A stretch of 5,835 nt of DNA from JANQGH01 sp039030175 (GTDB lineage Bacteria > Pseudomonadota > Alphaproteobacteria > DSM-16000 > Inquilinaceae): positions 1 to 5,835 of the forward strand of contig JBCCER010000242.1 in assembly GCA_039030175.1 (NCBI GenBank), in the 5' to 3' direction. The position numbers and the translations under genes are program-made. The notes beneath the pieces are model-generated. The model was not told where the DNA came from. It did no database searches and saw nothing but the letters and a program-made list of their open reading frames with translations. This document shows positions 1 through 5,835 of the stretch, in pieces. Positions within the stretch are counted from its first letter, which is position 1. Every line of letters begins with the position of its first letter.

Positions 1-9
1 CGAGCGTCT

Positions 10-13
10 GAGG
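10..13 (+). promoter_or_regulatory. Ribosome binding site of the first permease gene
   Basis: GAGG lies 9 bases before the ATG at 23. The reading frame stays open to the window edge, so this site is the main reason to start the protein at 23 rather than further upstream. Confidence 0.5.
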
Positions 14-22
14 GCCGGCCCG

Positions 23-1033
23 ATGTTCAAGCGCGTTCCTTGGCTGCCCTACTTCATCCCCATCCTGGCCTTCATGGCCATCCTGTTCGTCTATCCGCTG
101 ATGGCGGGGCTTGTGACCTCATTCAAACCGGAGCGGCTGGTCGAGATCGAGATCCCGGACGGCTATTCCATAGAAGCGCGGCGCGGCCGCATTGTCGAGG
201 AAGGCGGCCTCGTCGCGATCAATGAGGAAAGCGGTGAGCAGATCCTTGCGCCCGAAACGGGGCGCGTCAGTCGAGGGCGGCGGCTCGGCATAAACTATGT
301 CTTCATCGAGTACCGCGCCTGGGGGCTGGACAACTACAGTTTCTTCTTCTCCGACCCGCATAATCTCGAGGTGCTGCGCTTTACCGCGATCGATCTCGGT
401 GTTTTTGTAACGGCGGCGGCCCTTTTGGTGGGTATTCCGCTGGCCTACAAGCTGAGGCGACCCTTTGCCGGCGTCACTACCCTTCGGGCCATCGTGACGT
501 TGCCGATGGCCTACGCCGGGCTGATTGCCGTTACGCTGATCTTCATCTTCTTCAGCGGGTCGGGCCTCTTTAACCGCTTCCTCATATCGATTGGCTTGAT
601 CGATGAGCCCATGCGGCTCATGGGCAACTATGTCGGGCTGCTGTTCGCCTCTGTCTATCAGCAGACCCCCTTCATCTTCCTGTTCCTAATCTCCGCGATG
701 ATCGGGATATCACCTTCGGTCGAGGAGGCGGCCCGAACCCTGGGCGCCTCGCCGTTCCAAGTGTTCCGCAAGGTCGCGGTGCCGCTGATTATGCCGGCAA
801 TCATCACCGTTGCCGTCCTCGGCTACATCCAGAATTACGGCGCATTCGTCACGGCCATCATTGCCGGCGATCCGTTCCAGAATGAGACCATCCTGATTTC
901 CGCCTACGAGGCTTATCAGCGGGACGTCAATTTCTCGCGGGCGACGACGATTGCCTACATCGCCGGGGCGACAGAGATGATCTTCATCATGCTCTATGTC
1001 CTCTTTTTGCGCCGATACGAGACAGGCCGATGA
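23..1033 (+). CDS. ABC importer permease subunit, PotB-like, with extracytoplasmic insert
   Basis: Integral inner-membrane subunit of a binding-protein-dependent ABC importer; it would form half of the translocation pore with the next gene's product. About six membrane segments are visible: roughly residues 8-30, 120-142, 158-180, 203-228, 255-280 and 308-330. The cytoplasmic EAA loop that docks on the ATPase is clear at 234-258 (EEAARTLGASP, then a VPLIMP end). The motif GLDNYSFFFSDP (101-112) before the second segment is typical of PotB/thiamine/iron-type permeases. Unusually, about 60 polar residues (38-100) lie between the first membrane segment and that motif, making 336 residues where about 280-300 is common. 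The start ATG is preceded by GAGG at 10-13 with 9 bases between. A TGA at 9-11 in another frame could end an upstream gene of the same operon. The stop overlaps the next start as ATGA. The transported substrate cannot be read from this subunit. Confidence 0.93.
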   Translation: MFKRVPWLPYFIPILAFMAILFVYPLMAGLVTSFKPERLVEIEIPDGYSIEARRGRIVEEGGLVAINEESGEQILAPETGRVSRGRRLGINYVFIEYRAWGLDNYSFFFSDPHNLEVLRFTAIDLGVFVTAAALLVGIPLAYKLRRPFAGVTTLRAIVTLPMAYAGLIAVTLIFIFFSGSGLFNRFLISIGLIDEPMRLMGNYVGLLFASVYQQTPFIFLFLISAMIGISPSVEEAARTLGASPFQVFRKVAVPLIMPAIITVAVLGYIQNYGAFVTAIIAGDPFQNETILISAYEAYQRDVNFSRATTIAYIAGATEMIFIMLYVLFLRRYETGR

Positions 1034-1893
1034 CGACAGCAGTCCCAGCACAAGCGCCCGCTAGTCCTTTCTCGGGCCTCATCAGCGTTGCGATGCAGCG
1101 GTATGGCGGCATCCCGCTTTGGATCTTGGTTTGGGGCTGGGTCGGCCTGGTGTTTCTGCCAATGATAAACACCGCCATGCAGGCATTCAGCCGTGGTTGG
1201 TTTACAGGGCTGCTGCCGCAGGAATGGACGTTCGAGTTCGTGGTTCGAACCCAGCTTGAATTGGACATGGCCAACAAGCTGGCCAACAGCGTGATCATCG
1301 CCTTCCTGGTCGTGGTAATCTCGATCGCCATAGCGCTGCCCGCGGCCTACGGACTCGCCCGGTTCAATTTCCGGGGCAAGGCGGTCTTGTCGATCTTCCT
1401 ATTGATTCCAATCCTGCTGCCGCCGCTGACCTATGGGATTTCCATCGCCCAGATCATGATCGCGATCGGGCTGGACAACACCCATCTCGGCATCGCCTTG
1501 GCCCAGGCCGTGGACGTGACGCCGTTCGTGCTGCTGATGTTGCGCGGCGTGATCACGGGCATTCCCGTGGCCTTGGAGGAGCAGGCAGAGACGTTGGGCG
1601 CAAACCGCATCCAAGTCTTCCGCCGGGTGATCCTACCGATGATCCTGCCGGGTCTCGCTTCGGCCGTCGCATGGGCTGTGGCCAAATCCTTTTCCGAGGT
1701 ACCGCTGACGATCCTGGTGTTCGGCGCGAACACGCAGACGTTGGCAACGACGCTATTCTCTAACTTCGACAGCTCGACAAGCTCGCCGTCTCGCGATGCC
1801 GCCCTCGTTCTCTGGCTGTTCCTGCCTTCGGCCATCCTGCTGATCGCGACCATGCGCTTCATGAAGGCCGAGACCATCACCATCAAGGGCTGA
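1030..1893 (+). CDS. ABC importer permease subunit, PotC-like
   Basis: Second inner-membrane permease of the same importer. It has a short polar N-terminus rich in Ala and Pro (2-14), then membrane segments at roughly 30-52, 86-108, 118-143, 153-174, 207-229 and 258-278. The EAA loop at 183-208 (EEQAETLGANRIQVFRRV, ending in LPG) is the ATPase contact. Length (287 residues) is normal for the family. The segment around 218-230 (AKSFSEVPLTILV) resembles the stretch found in PotC, thiamine and phosphonate-type permeases rather than MalG-type sugar permeases. The start overlaps the stop of the preceding permease by four bases (ATGA), which indicates translational coupling and equal subunit amounts. 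No ATPase or substrate-binding protein gene follows, so those parts are expected outside the window. The general role is certain; the substrate is unknown. Confidence 0.94.
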   Translation: MTTAVPAQAPASPFSGLISVAMQRYGGIPLWILVWGWVGLVFLPMINTAMQAFSRGWFTGLLPQEWTFEFVVRTQLELDMANKLANSVIIAFLVVVISIAIALPAAYGLARFNFRGKAVLSIFLLIPILLPPLTYGISIAQIMIAIGLDNTHLGIALAQAVDVTPFVLLMLRGVITGIPVALEEQAETLGANRIQVFRRVILPMILPGLASAVAWAVAKSFSEVPLTILVFGANTQTLATTLFSNFDSSTSSPSRDAALVLWLFLPSAILLIATMRFMKAETITIKG

Positions 1894-1930
1894 CCTCGCG
1901 CTGCCGAAAGCCAAACCCGTAGAGCTTGCC

Positions 1931-3583
1931 ATGAATGACGTTTCGGATTTCGCGACAGGCGGGGACGGACCATGGGCGTTTTCGTTCCGCGCGATCGAAA
2001 CCAACGCCCCAATGCATTGGGAAGGCCCATGGCTCGATCGTGTCTTGGCCATGATGAGACAGCGGGGCTTCAACGCCCTGGCAACTCACCAAAATGACCT
2101 GCTCGACGAACTGAGCCATCTGGATTCGGGTGGCCACGAAGGCGTCGGCGATCTGCGGCGAAAGATGGTTTACAGCCGCGCCAGCTGGATGCGCCGACTG
2201 GCCCGGCGGCTTGGCGAGCAGGGTGCTGGCCTCTATCTCGAAGTGAAGGAGCCGTCCTACGCGGATTATCTGCTCGACCTCTATCCCGACCTCGTCGATG
2301 CGAACGGTGCGGTCAACCCACTGAATAGCCAGTGGCCCAGCATCCTAAAACGCAAGGTGGAGGCTGTTCTCAGCGCTATTCCCGATCTGGCGGGTATCAT
2401 CGTCTCCTTCTCTTCGCCGGAATCCCGCGCCTCACCTCACCGATATCTGAGAAAGGAGCAGGAGCGAGAATTCGACTTTGCCAGTTGGCTGAGGTCGATG
2501 ATCGATGCGATCGCCGAGCCGCTGGAGATGGCCGGCAAACGGCTGATCGTACGCGACTTTTCCTACGGTCGGCAGGAACAGCTCGAAACGTTGAACGTCC
2601 TGAAGTCAAGCGATCGGCGCTTAGCGGCAGCCCTTAAGATCACGCCTCTAGACTATTTCCCAGGGTTTCCAAACAACCCGGCCATTAGGGCGATGGGAGA
2701 CGTTCCAGTGATCGTCGAGTTTGAGGCGGTCGGTGAGGACACGGGGTGGGGTTTGGTACCCAACTGCCGAGCTGCTGAGTTCGTCGACCGTATGAACTAC
2801 GTTCAAAGCGCCGGGGCTGCCGGCATCATGATACGTATCAACTGGGAAGGAATCATCGGCTGGTCCGCTCTCGACAGTCTGAGCGACAGCAACATCTTCG
2901 CGCTTGCAAGACTCATGGTGAAGGGTGCTGCGCAAGATCCCGAGACCCTGGTGTGCGCGTGGATCGAGGAGCGGTATGGTCTCGCCGCCGATTCGCCCCT
3001 GGCCCGAGAGTTGGCCTCTGCGCTGGTAAAGAGCCTTGGCTGCATTCGGGAGATCTACTGGTTCGGCAACGTATTTCCCAGGCACAGCCAGATCCCACTG
3101 ACATGGCAACAAGCTTGGTGGTCCATGCAGCATCACGCACTTTCCCATTGGTATATGGACGGATCGCACGACAGGGATTTCGAGCTGACCGAGGCCAACA
3201 GGCATCTTTTATTCAAAGCCAAGGCTGACGCCGTAGCTCTGGCAGAGAACGTTGCCTTAGAAGTTCAGCAGCTACTGAACAGCGACTCTGTGCCAGATGC
3301 GCTGCGGGCCGACATGGGGCCATCTTTCGCCCGTATGCCCGCATACTTGCAGGCGTTCGACCTTGCGATGCGCGGCGCCTTCCTTGCAAAGCGTTACGAC
3401 CGCGATCATGGCCAAGAAGATCGTGATGCGGTCCTATCGATCGCGGCTGAAATGGAGGCTCTTGCTGGAGTCTACGCGGCGATCTCCGAAGCCGATAAAG
3501 GCGGCGCGGAGGCTCATGTCGTCGACGTCATGTTCGATCACGCACATCTTCGTTCCTTCGCGAGATCGCTGCGAGAGCTTTAG
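1931..3583 (+). CDS. Putative cytosolic GH67-like (alpha-glucuronidase-like) TIM-barrel hydrolase
   Basis: A 550-residue protein with no signal peptide or membrane segment, so probably cytosolic. Seen in sequence: alternating strand/helix stretches as in a TIM barrel, e.g. FRAI (19-22), FNALATHQND (47-56), AGLYLEVKEP (99-108), LAGIIVSFSSPES (153-165), KRLIVRDFSYG (203-213), LKITPLDYFP (235-244), VPVIVEFEAVGED (258-270) and GIMIRINWEG (298-307). From memory of GH67 alpha-glucuronidases, the stretch NPLNSQW..IPDLAGIIVSFSSPES matches their DPLDPRV..IPDFGGFLVKANSEG, PLDYFP matches PIDFQ, and VEFEAVGEDTG matches AELQITQEYTG. This places E164 at the general acid and D241 and E263 at the paired bases. 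Residues 320-350 (NIFALARL..WIEERYG) resemble the region after the barrel, and a Trp-rich helical C-terminal part (377-407) follows. The gene starts 37 bases after the permease pair, so it likely shares their transcript and acts on the imported compound. Only a weak GAG-like ribosome site precedes the ATG. Alternative: another TIM-barrel glycosidase or a catalytically inactive relative. Confidence 0.7.
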   Translation: MNDVSDFATGGDGPWAFSFRAIETNAPMHWEGPWLDRVLAMMRQRGFNALATHQNDLLDELSHLDSGGHEGVGDLRRKMVYSRASWMRRLARRLGEQGAGLYLEVKEPSYADYLLDLYPDLVDANGAVNPLNSQWPSILKRKVEAVLSAIPDLAGIIVSFSSPESRASPHRYLRKEQEREFDFASWLRSMIDAIAEPLEMAGKRLIVRDFSYGRQEQLETLNVLKSSDRRLAAALKITPLDYFPGFPNNPAIRAMGDVPVIVEFEAVGEDTGWGLVPNCRAAEFVDRMNYVQSAGAAGIMIRINWEGIIGWSALDSLSDSNIFALARLMVKGAAQDPETLVCAWIEERYGLAADSPLARELASALVKSLGCIREIYWFGNVFPRHSQIPLTWQQAWWSMQHHALSHWYMDGSHDRDFELTEANRHLLFKAKADAVALAENVALEVQQLLNSDSVPDALRADMGPSFARMPAYLQAFDLAMRGAFLAKRYDRDHGQEDRDAVLSIAAEMEALAGVYAAISEADKGGAEAHVVDVMFDHAHLRSFARSLREL

Positions 3584-3593
3584 AGGCGCAAAA

Positions 3594-3618
3594 CCGGCTC
3601 TATTGGGGAGCCAGCTTC
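3594..3618 (-). terminator. Possible weak terminator in the convergent gap
   Basis: In the 52-base gap between two convergent genes, GGCTC (3596-3600) and GAGCC (3608-3612) form a perfect 5-bp stem with a 7-base loop. Read on the minus strand, the stem is followed by GG and then four Ts, which would suit ending the aldo/keto reductase transcript. The stem is short, and there is no T-run on the plus-strand side, so this is a tentative call. Confidence 0.3.
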
Positions 3619-3635
3619 CGGGTCATGACATCCCC

Positions 3636-4610
3636 TCAAATCGGATTCTCATCGGAGGTGAGGTCCAGCCAGTCTCGCTCTTGTTGCGACAGAACGAGAT
3701 CGCCGGCATGTGAGGCATCTTTGACCTGTTCGACTGTCCGCGCGCCGCAGAGCGCGACAGACGGAAACGCCTGGCTGGTCACATAAGCGATGGCGATCTC
3801 GAACATGGACAGGTTTTTGGCATTAGCCAGCTCGGTCGCTCTCCGCTTTCGTTGGAAATTTCCGTCGGAGTAGAAGACCCGCACCAAATCCTGATCGCTT
3901 CGGTCGTTTGTATTGCCGCGCGAAAAGAACCCTCTGCCAAGCGAAGACCATGCGACGAGGGGCATTTGGTGGCGGGCATACCAGGCTCGATCATCGTCGG
4001 ATGTGGTGACGGTGTCAGGCCAATAGGGCTCGTTGGCTTTTGCCAGCGAAAAGTTTGGGCTGGAGGCGACAGGGGCGGCTTTCCCCGAGGCAGCGGCATA
4101 GTCCATGGCCGCCTGCAACCGGTCGGTGGTCCAGTTCGACGCTCCCCAAGCCTTGATACGGCCGGCGCCGATTTCTTCGTACAACGCATCGACAAGGGGG
4201 CCGACATCCAGGTCTGGGTCGTCTCGATGGAACATCCATAGGTCCAACTGAGCGGTCTTCAATCGCTCTAGCGATCCGTCAATAGCGCGATGGATCTGTG
4301 CCGGGCTGATCGATGCTCCCCCCGGATGAAGCGGTGCGCAATAGCCAGGGATCAATCCTTTGGAGACAAGGACGATGCGATCGCGCATGCCGGGTCTGGA
4401 AGCCAACCAGTCGCCTATGACCATCTCCGAATAGCCATGCTCTTCCACCGCGCCGTAAACCTCGGCCGTATCGATAAACGTGCCGCCTCCGTCGACGAAA
4501 GCGTCGAGCAGGCCGTGATCGCGATCGGCGGTGTCGGGGTGGAAGATCATCGTTCCGAGCCCAACAACCGAAGCAGGCGTCGCGATGCCCTCAATAACGA
4601 TAGTACGCAT
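3636..4610 (-). CDS. Aldo/keto reductase family oxidoreductase
   Basis: Cytosolic NAD(P)H-dependent reductase of the aldo/keto reductase superfamily (TIM barrel, 324 residues, normal length). The full catalytic tetrad is visible: D47 and Y52 in FIDTAEVYG, K84 in IVLVSKG and H128 in LDLWMFHRDDPD. The GASNW motif (156-160) and the cofactor-side stretch ending LCGARTVEQV (287-296) are present, as in bacterial YdhF/AKR11-like members. The N-terminal TPASVVGLGTM (11-21) is the usual first strand. The ATG at 4610 is supported by a GGAA sequence about 9 bases upstream (4620-4623 on the minus strand). The gene lies downstream of kdgD in the same direction, 201 bases away, so it may be co-transcribed or have its own promoter. 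Substrates of this superfamily cannot be read from sequence; a sugar- or uronate-derived aldehyde or ketone would fit the neighbourhood, by inference only. Confidence 0.93.
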   Translation of the reverse strand: MRTIVIEGIATPASVVGLGTMIFHPDTADRDHGLLDAFVDGGGTFIDTAEVYGAVEEHGYSEMVIGDWLASRPGMRDRIVLVSKGLIPGYCAPLHPGGASISPAQIHRAIDGSLERLKTAQLDLWMFHRDDPDLDVGPLVDALYEEIGAGRIKAWGASNWTTDRLQAAMDYAAASGKAAPVASSPNFSLAKANEPYWPDTVTTSDDDRAWYARHQMPLVAWSSLGRGFFSRGNTNDRSDQDLVRVFYSDGNFQRKRRATELANAKNLSMFEIAIAYVTSQAFPSVALCGARTVEQVKDASHAGDLVLSQQERDWLDLTSDENPI

Positions 4611-4627
4611 AGTTCGATGTTCCGTAG

Positions 4628-4834
4628 TCTCTTGGCGGCTTTGGTATCTTGCGCTACGAGCACTACTGCCGGCCCAAGGAAACTCGCGGCAACTATCGGA
4701 ATATCACAAGCTTTGTCACCGGTGAGAACGGGGATTGTCCAGCGATCCCGCTGAAATCGGGCCATTGCGGCGATTTTCAGAGAGTGGGTGCCAGAATACT
4801 ACAACCGCTGTTCAGTTCGGATGCGCGTCGATAA
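4628..4834 (+). pseudogene. Possible C-terminal remnant of an unidentified protein
   Basis: The intergenic stretch between the aldo/keto reductase start and the kdgD stop contains an open frame opposite to both genes. It runs from after TAG (4625-4627) to TAA (4832-4834), about 68 codons. The translation begins SLGGFGILRYEHYCRP and contains TRGNYRNITSFVTGENGD and later SGHCGDFQRVGARIL. It is hydrophilic and mixed in composition, looks like real protein, and lacks the Arg/Pro/Ala bias of shadow frames here. There is no convincing ATG or ribosome site; the only start inside is TTG at 4649. Its last 23 bases overlap the 3' end of kdgD on the other strand. It reads like the tail of a gene whose front has been deleted. 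I do not recognise the family. It may instead be a small functional gene or chance. Confidence 0.35.
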
Positions 4835-5717
4835 GGGCTTTCAACGTGGCCACCTCTTCTGCGGTAAGATCGGTCAGAGGTGGGCGAACTGGTCCCGCAT
4901 CAAAGCCACGCAGGCGTACGCCGGCCTTAATGGCAGAGATGGCATAGCCTTTGACACGGCCGCGCAGGGCCATAAACGGATAGAAGAAGGACTTGAGGAT
5001 TTGCTCGCAAGTAGCGCGGTCTCCTTTGAGCAACGCGGCATAAAAGCGGTTGGCAAGGGCCGGCACGAAGTTAAACACGGCCGAGGAATAGGTCGTGAAT
5101 CCGGCGCCGAGATAGGCTTCGGCAAACAGTTCCGCCGTCGGCATGCCGCCCAGATAGATCAGCCGATCGCCCATTGTGGCCGTGACTTGACGCACGAGGC
5201 CGATATCGCCGGCCCCATCCTTAAAGCCGATAAGGTTAGGACACTCGTCGCACAGCCGAGCTAGCGTATCGGCCTGAATGATGCAGTTGTCGCGATTGTA
5301 GACCATCACGCCAAACCCGACGGACTGGCAAACGCGCTTCACATGGGTGTAGAGACCTTCCTGCGGGGCCTCGATCAGATAGGGGGGCAGGAGGAGGATC
5401 CCATCGGCACCTGCCTTCTCCGCAGATTTTGCAATACCGATAGCGGTCTCAGTGCCATAGCCGCAGCCCGAAACGACGGCGGTGCTGCCGGCGGCATCCT
5501 TTGCGGTCGCCACAATCTCAGGCACTTCGCCCGGCGTCAGGGAAAAGAACTCACCAGTGCCTCCTGCAGCGAACAGAACCGGTGCGCCGTACCCCGCCAG
5601 CCATTCGACATGCCGTCCATAGCTATCGGGGGCGAAGCGGCCATCGGCGTCAAAATGGGTGACGGGGAAGGAAAGAAGTCCCGAGCCCAGCGCTGACTTG
5701 AGGTCTTGTGGGTTCAT
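4812..5717 (-). CDS. kdgD: 5-dehydro-4-deoxyglucarate dehydratase (EC 4.2.1.41)
   Basis: Class I aldolase-fold enzyme of the DHDPS/NAL superfamily. It converts 5-dehydro-4-deoxy-D-glucarate to 2,5-dioxopentanoate (2-oxoglutarate semialdehyde), CO2 and water in the oxidative glucarate/galactarate/uronate route that leads to 2-oxoglutarate. Seen in sequence: the N-terminal signature GLLSFPVTHFDADG (13-26), the family substrate-carboxylate loop AGGTGEFFSL (51-60), the conserved Tyr Y140 in VMVYNRD, and the Schiff-base Lys K166 in NLIGFKDGAGD. Also present are YLGGMPTAE (188-196), YSSAVFNFVP (210-219) and the C-terminal DAGPVRPPLTDL (273-284), which separate KdgD from dihydrodipicolinate synthase. 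Length 301 matches the usual 300-303. The ATG at 5717 has GGAG 8 bases upstream. All active-site positions are intact. The following minus-strand gene is an aldo/keto reductase. Uronate dehydrogenase, glucarate/galactarate dehydratase and semialdehyde dehydrogenase genes, the usual pathway partners, are not in the window. Confidence 0.95.
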   Translation of the reverse strand: MNPQDLKSALGSGLLSFPVTHFDADGRFAPDSYGRHVEWLAGYGAPVLFAAGGTGEFFSLTPGEVPEIVATAKDAAGSTAVVSGCGYGTETAIGIAKSAEKAGADGILLLPPYLIEAPQEGLYTHVKRVCQSVGFGVMVYNRDNCIIQADTLARLCDECPNLIGFKDGAGDIGLVRQVTATMGDRLIYLGGMPTAELFAEAYLGAGFTTYSSAVFNFVPALANRFYAALLKGDRATCEQILKSFFYPFMALRGRVKGYAISAIKAGVRLRGFDAGPVRPPLTDLTAEEVATLKALIDAHPN

Positions 5718-5725
5718 TCGTTCAT

Positions 5726-5729
5726 CTCC
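5726..5729 (-). promoter_or_regulatory. Ribosome binding site of kdgD
   Basis: GGAG on the minus strand stands 8 bases before the kdgD ATG, a standard Shine-Dalgarno placement, and fixes the start at 5717. An ATG directly abutting this site (5723-5725) opens only a three-codon frame and is not the start. Confidence 0.6.
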
Positions 5730-5747
5730 GTCCCTCTGATGTCATGG

Positions 5748-5774
5748 GGGATACCCACGTCGACCTCGTGACAA
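5748..5774 (-). promoter_or_regulatory. Weak promoter candidate upstream of kdgD
   Basis: On the minus strand TTGTCA (5774-5769) resembles a -35 box. TATCCC (5753-5748), 15 bases later, is a poor -10 match with short spacing. The position, about 30 bases before the ribosome site, is sensible for kdgD, but the match is weak and the real promoter may lie elsewhere. Confidence 0.2.
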
Positions 5775-5792
5775 CTGTTCGCCTGAGGACCC

Positions 5793-5819
5793 ATTGCGCT
5801 GCTGGAAACAGCGCGCAAT
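5793..5819. repeat. Strong inverted repeat (hairpin) upstream of kdgD
   Basis: ATTGCGC (5793-5799) pairs with GCGCAAT (5813-5819), and GCTG (5801-5804) pairs with CAGC (5809-5812). This gives an 11-bp stem with a single bulged T (5800) and a GAAA loop (5805-5808), a GNRA-type tetraloop on the plus strand. There is no T-run after it on either strand within view, which argues against an ordinary intrinsic terminator. It sits 76-102 bases before the kdgD start, a suitable place for an operator or a leader RNA structure. Confidence 0.6.
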
Positions 5820-5820
5820 C

Positions 5821-5835
5821 GCGCTCGCGAAGCGC
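5821..5835. repeat. Second short inverted repeat at the window edge
   Basis: GCGCT (5821-5825) and AGCGC (5831-5835) form a perfect 5-bp stem around CGCGA. It lies one base after the larger hairpin. The window ends here, so the stem may be longer than seen. Confidence 0.35.

Noticed and set aside
1..11. Possible last codons of an upstream gene ending at TGA 9-11
   Set aside because: Three codons are too few to identify anything; plausible only from operon context.
1431..2030. 199-codon minus-strand frame across the end of the second permease and the start of the hydrolase
   Set aside because: It overlaps two well-supported genes, has Arg/Ser-rich shadow-like composition, and shows no recognisable motif.
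2648..3205. 185-codon minus-strand frame inside the hydrolase gene
   Set aside because: Antisense to a gene with clear protein structure; composition is that of a shadow frame.
4290..4754. 154-codon plus-strand frame over the start of the aldo/keto reductase
   Set aside because: Mostly antisense to a confidently identified enzyme, with no motif of its own.
4788..5264. 158-codon plus-strand frame over the C-terminal half of kdgD
   Set aside because: Antisense to kdgD, whose catalytic residues lie in the covered region; no independent support.
5714..5725. Three-codon upstream frame (ATG AAC GAA TGA) overlapping the kdgD start
   Set aside because: Its ATG directly abuts the ribosome site, too close for initiation, and such a mini-frame is expected by chance.
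5793..5819. The kdgD-upstream hairpin as an intrinsic terminator
   Set aside because: No T-run follows the stem on either strand within the window, so it was listed as an inverted repeat only.

Overview
The window is GC-rich DNA with tightly packed genes. It most resembles an alphaproteobacterium of the Rhizobium/Agrobacterium/Mesorhizobium group (Hyphomicrobiales). This rests on the codon pattern, the style of the ABC-importer operon and the close look of the KdgD protein to rhizobial versions; it is an inference, and no taxonomic marker is present. There are five protein genes and no tRNA, rRNA, CRISPR array or insertion sequence.

Positions 23-3583 (plus strand) form an operon-like run of three genes. 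Two are inner-membrane permease subunits of an ABC importer of the PotB/PotC type, joined by an ATGA start/stop overlap. The third is a 550-residue cytosolic protein starting 37 bases later. The substrate-binding protein and ATPase are not in the window and probably lie upstream. The 550-residue protein would usually be called hypothetical. Its sequence lines up, from memory, with the catalytic core of GH67 alpha-glucuronidases, including counterparts for all three catalytic acids (E164, D241, E263).

Positions 3636-5717 (minus strand, convergent with the operon) hold an aldo/keto reductase with an intact D-Y-K-H catalytic tetrad and kdgD, 5-dehydro-4-deoxyglucarate dehydratase. They are separated by about 200 bases that contain what looks like the degraded C-terminal end of another protein on the plus strand. 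The 118 bases upstream of kdgD hold its ribosome binding site and two adjacent hairpins.

Read together, the locus looks like a uronic-acid or sugar-acid utilisation island. The importer would bring in a glucuronic- or galacturonic-acid-containing molecule, the GH67-like enzyme would release the uronate in the cytosol, the aldo/keto reductase would reduce or interconvert a carbonyl intermediate, and KdgD would process 5-dehydro-4-deoxyglucarate to 2-oxoglutarate semialdehyde. KdgD is a firm call. The substrate link between the other genes is inference from context.
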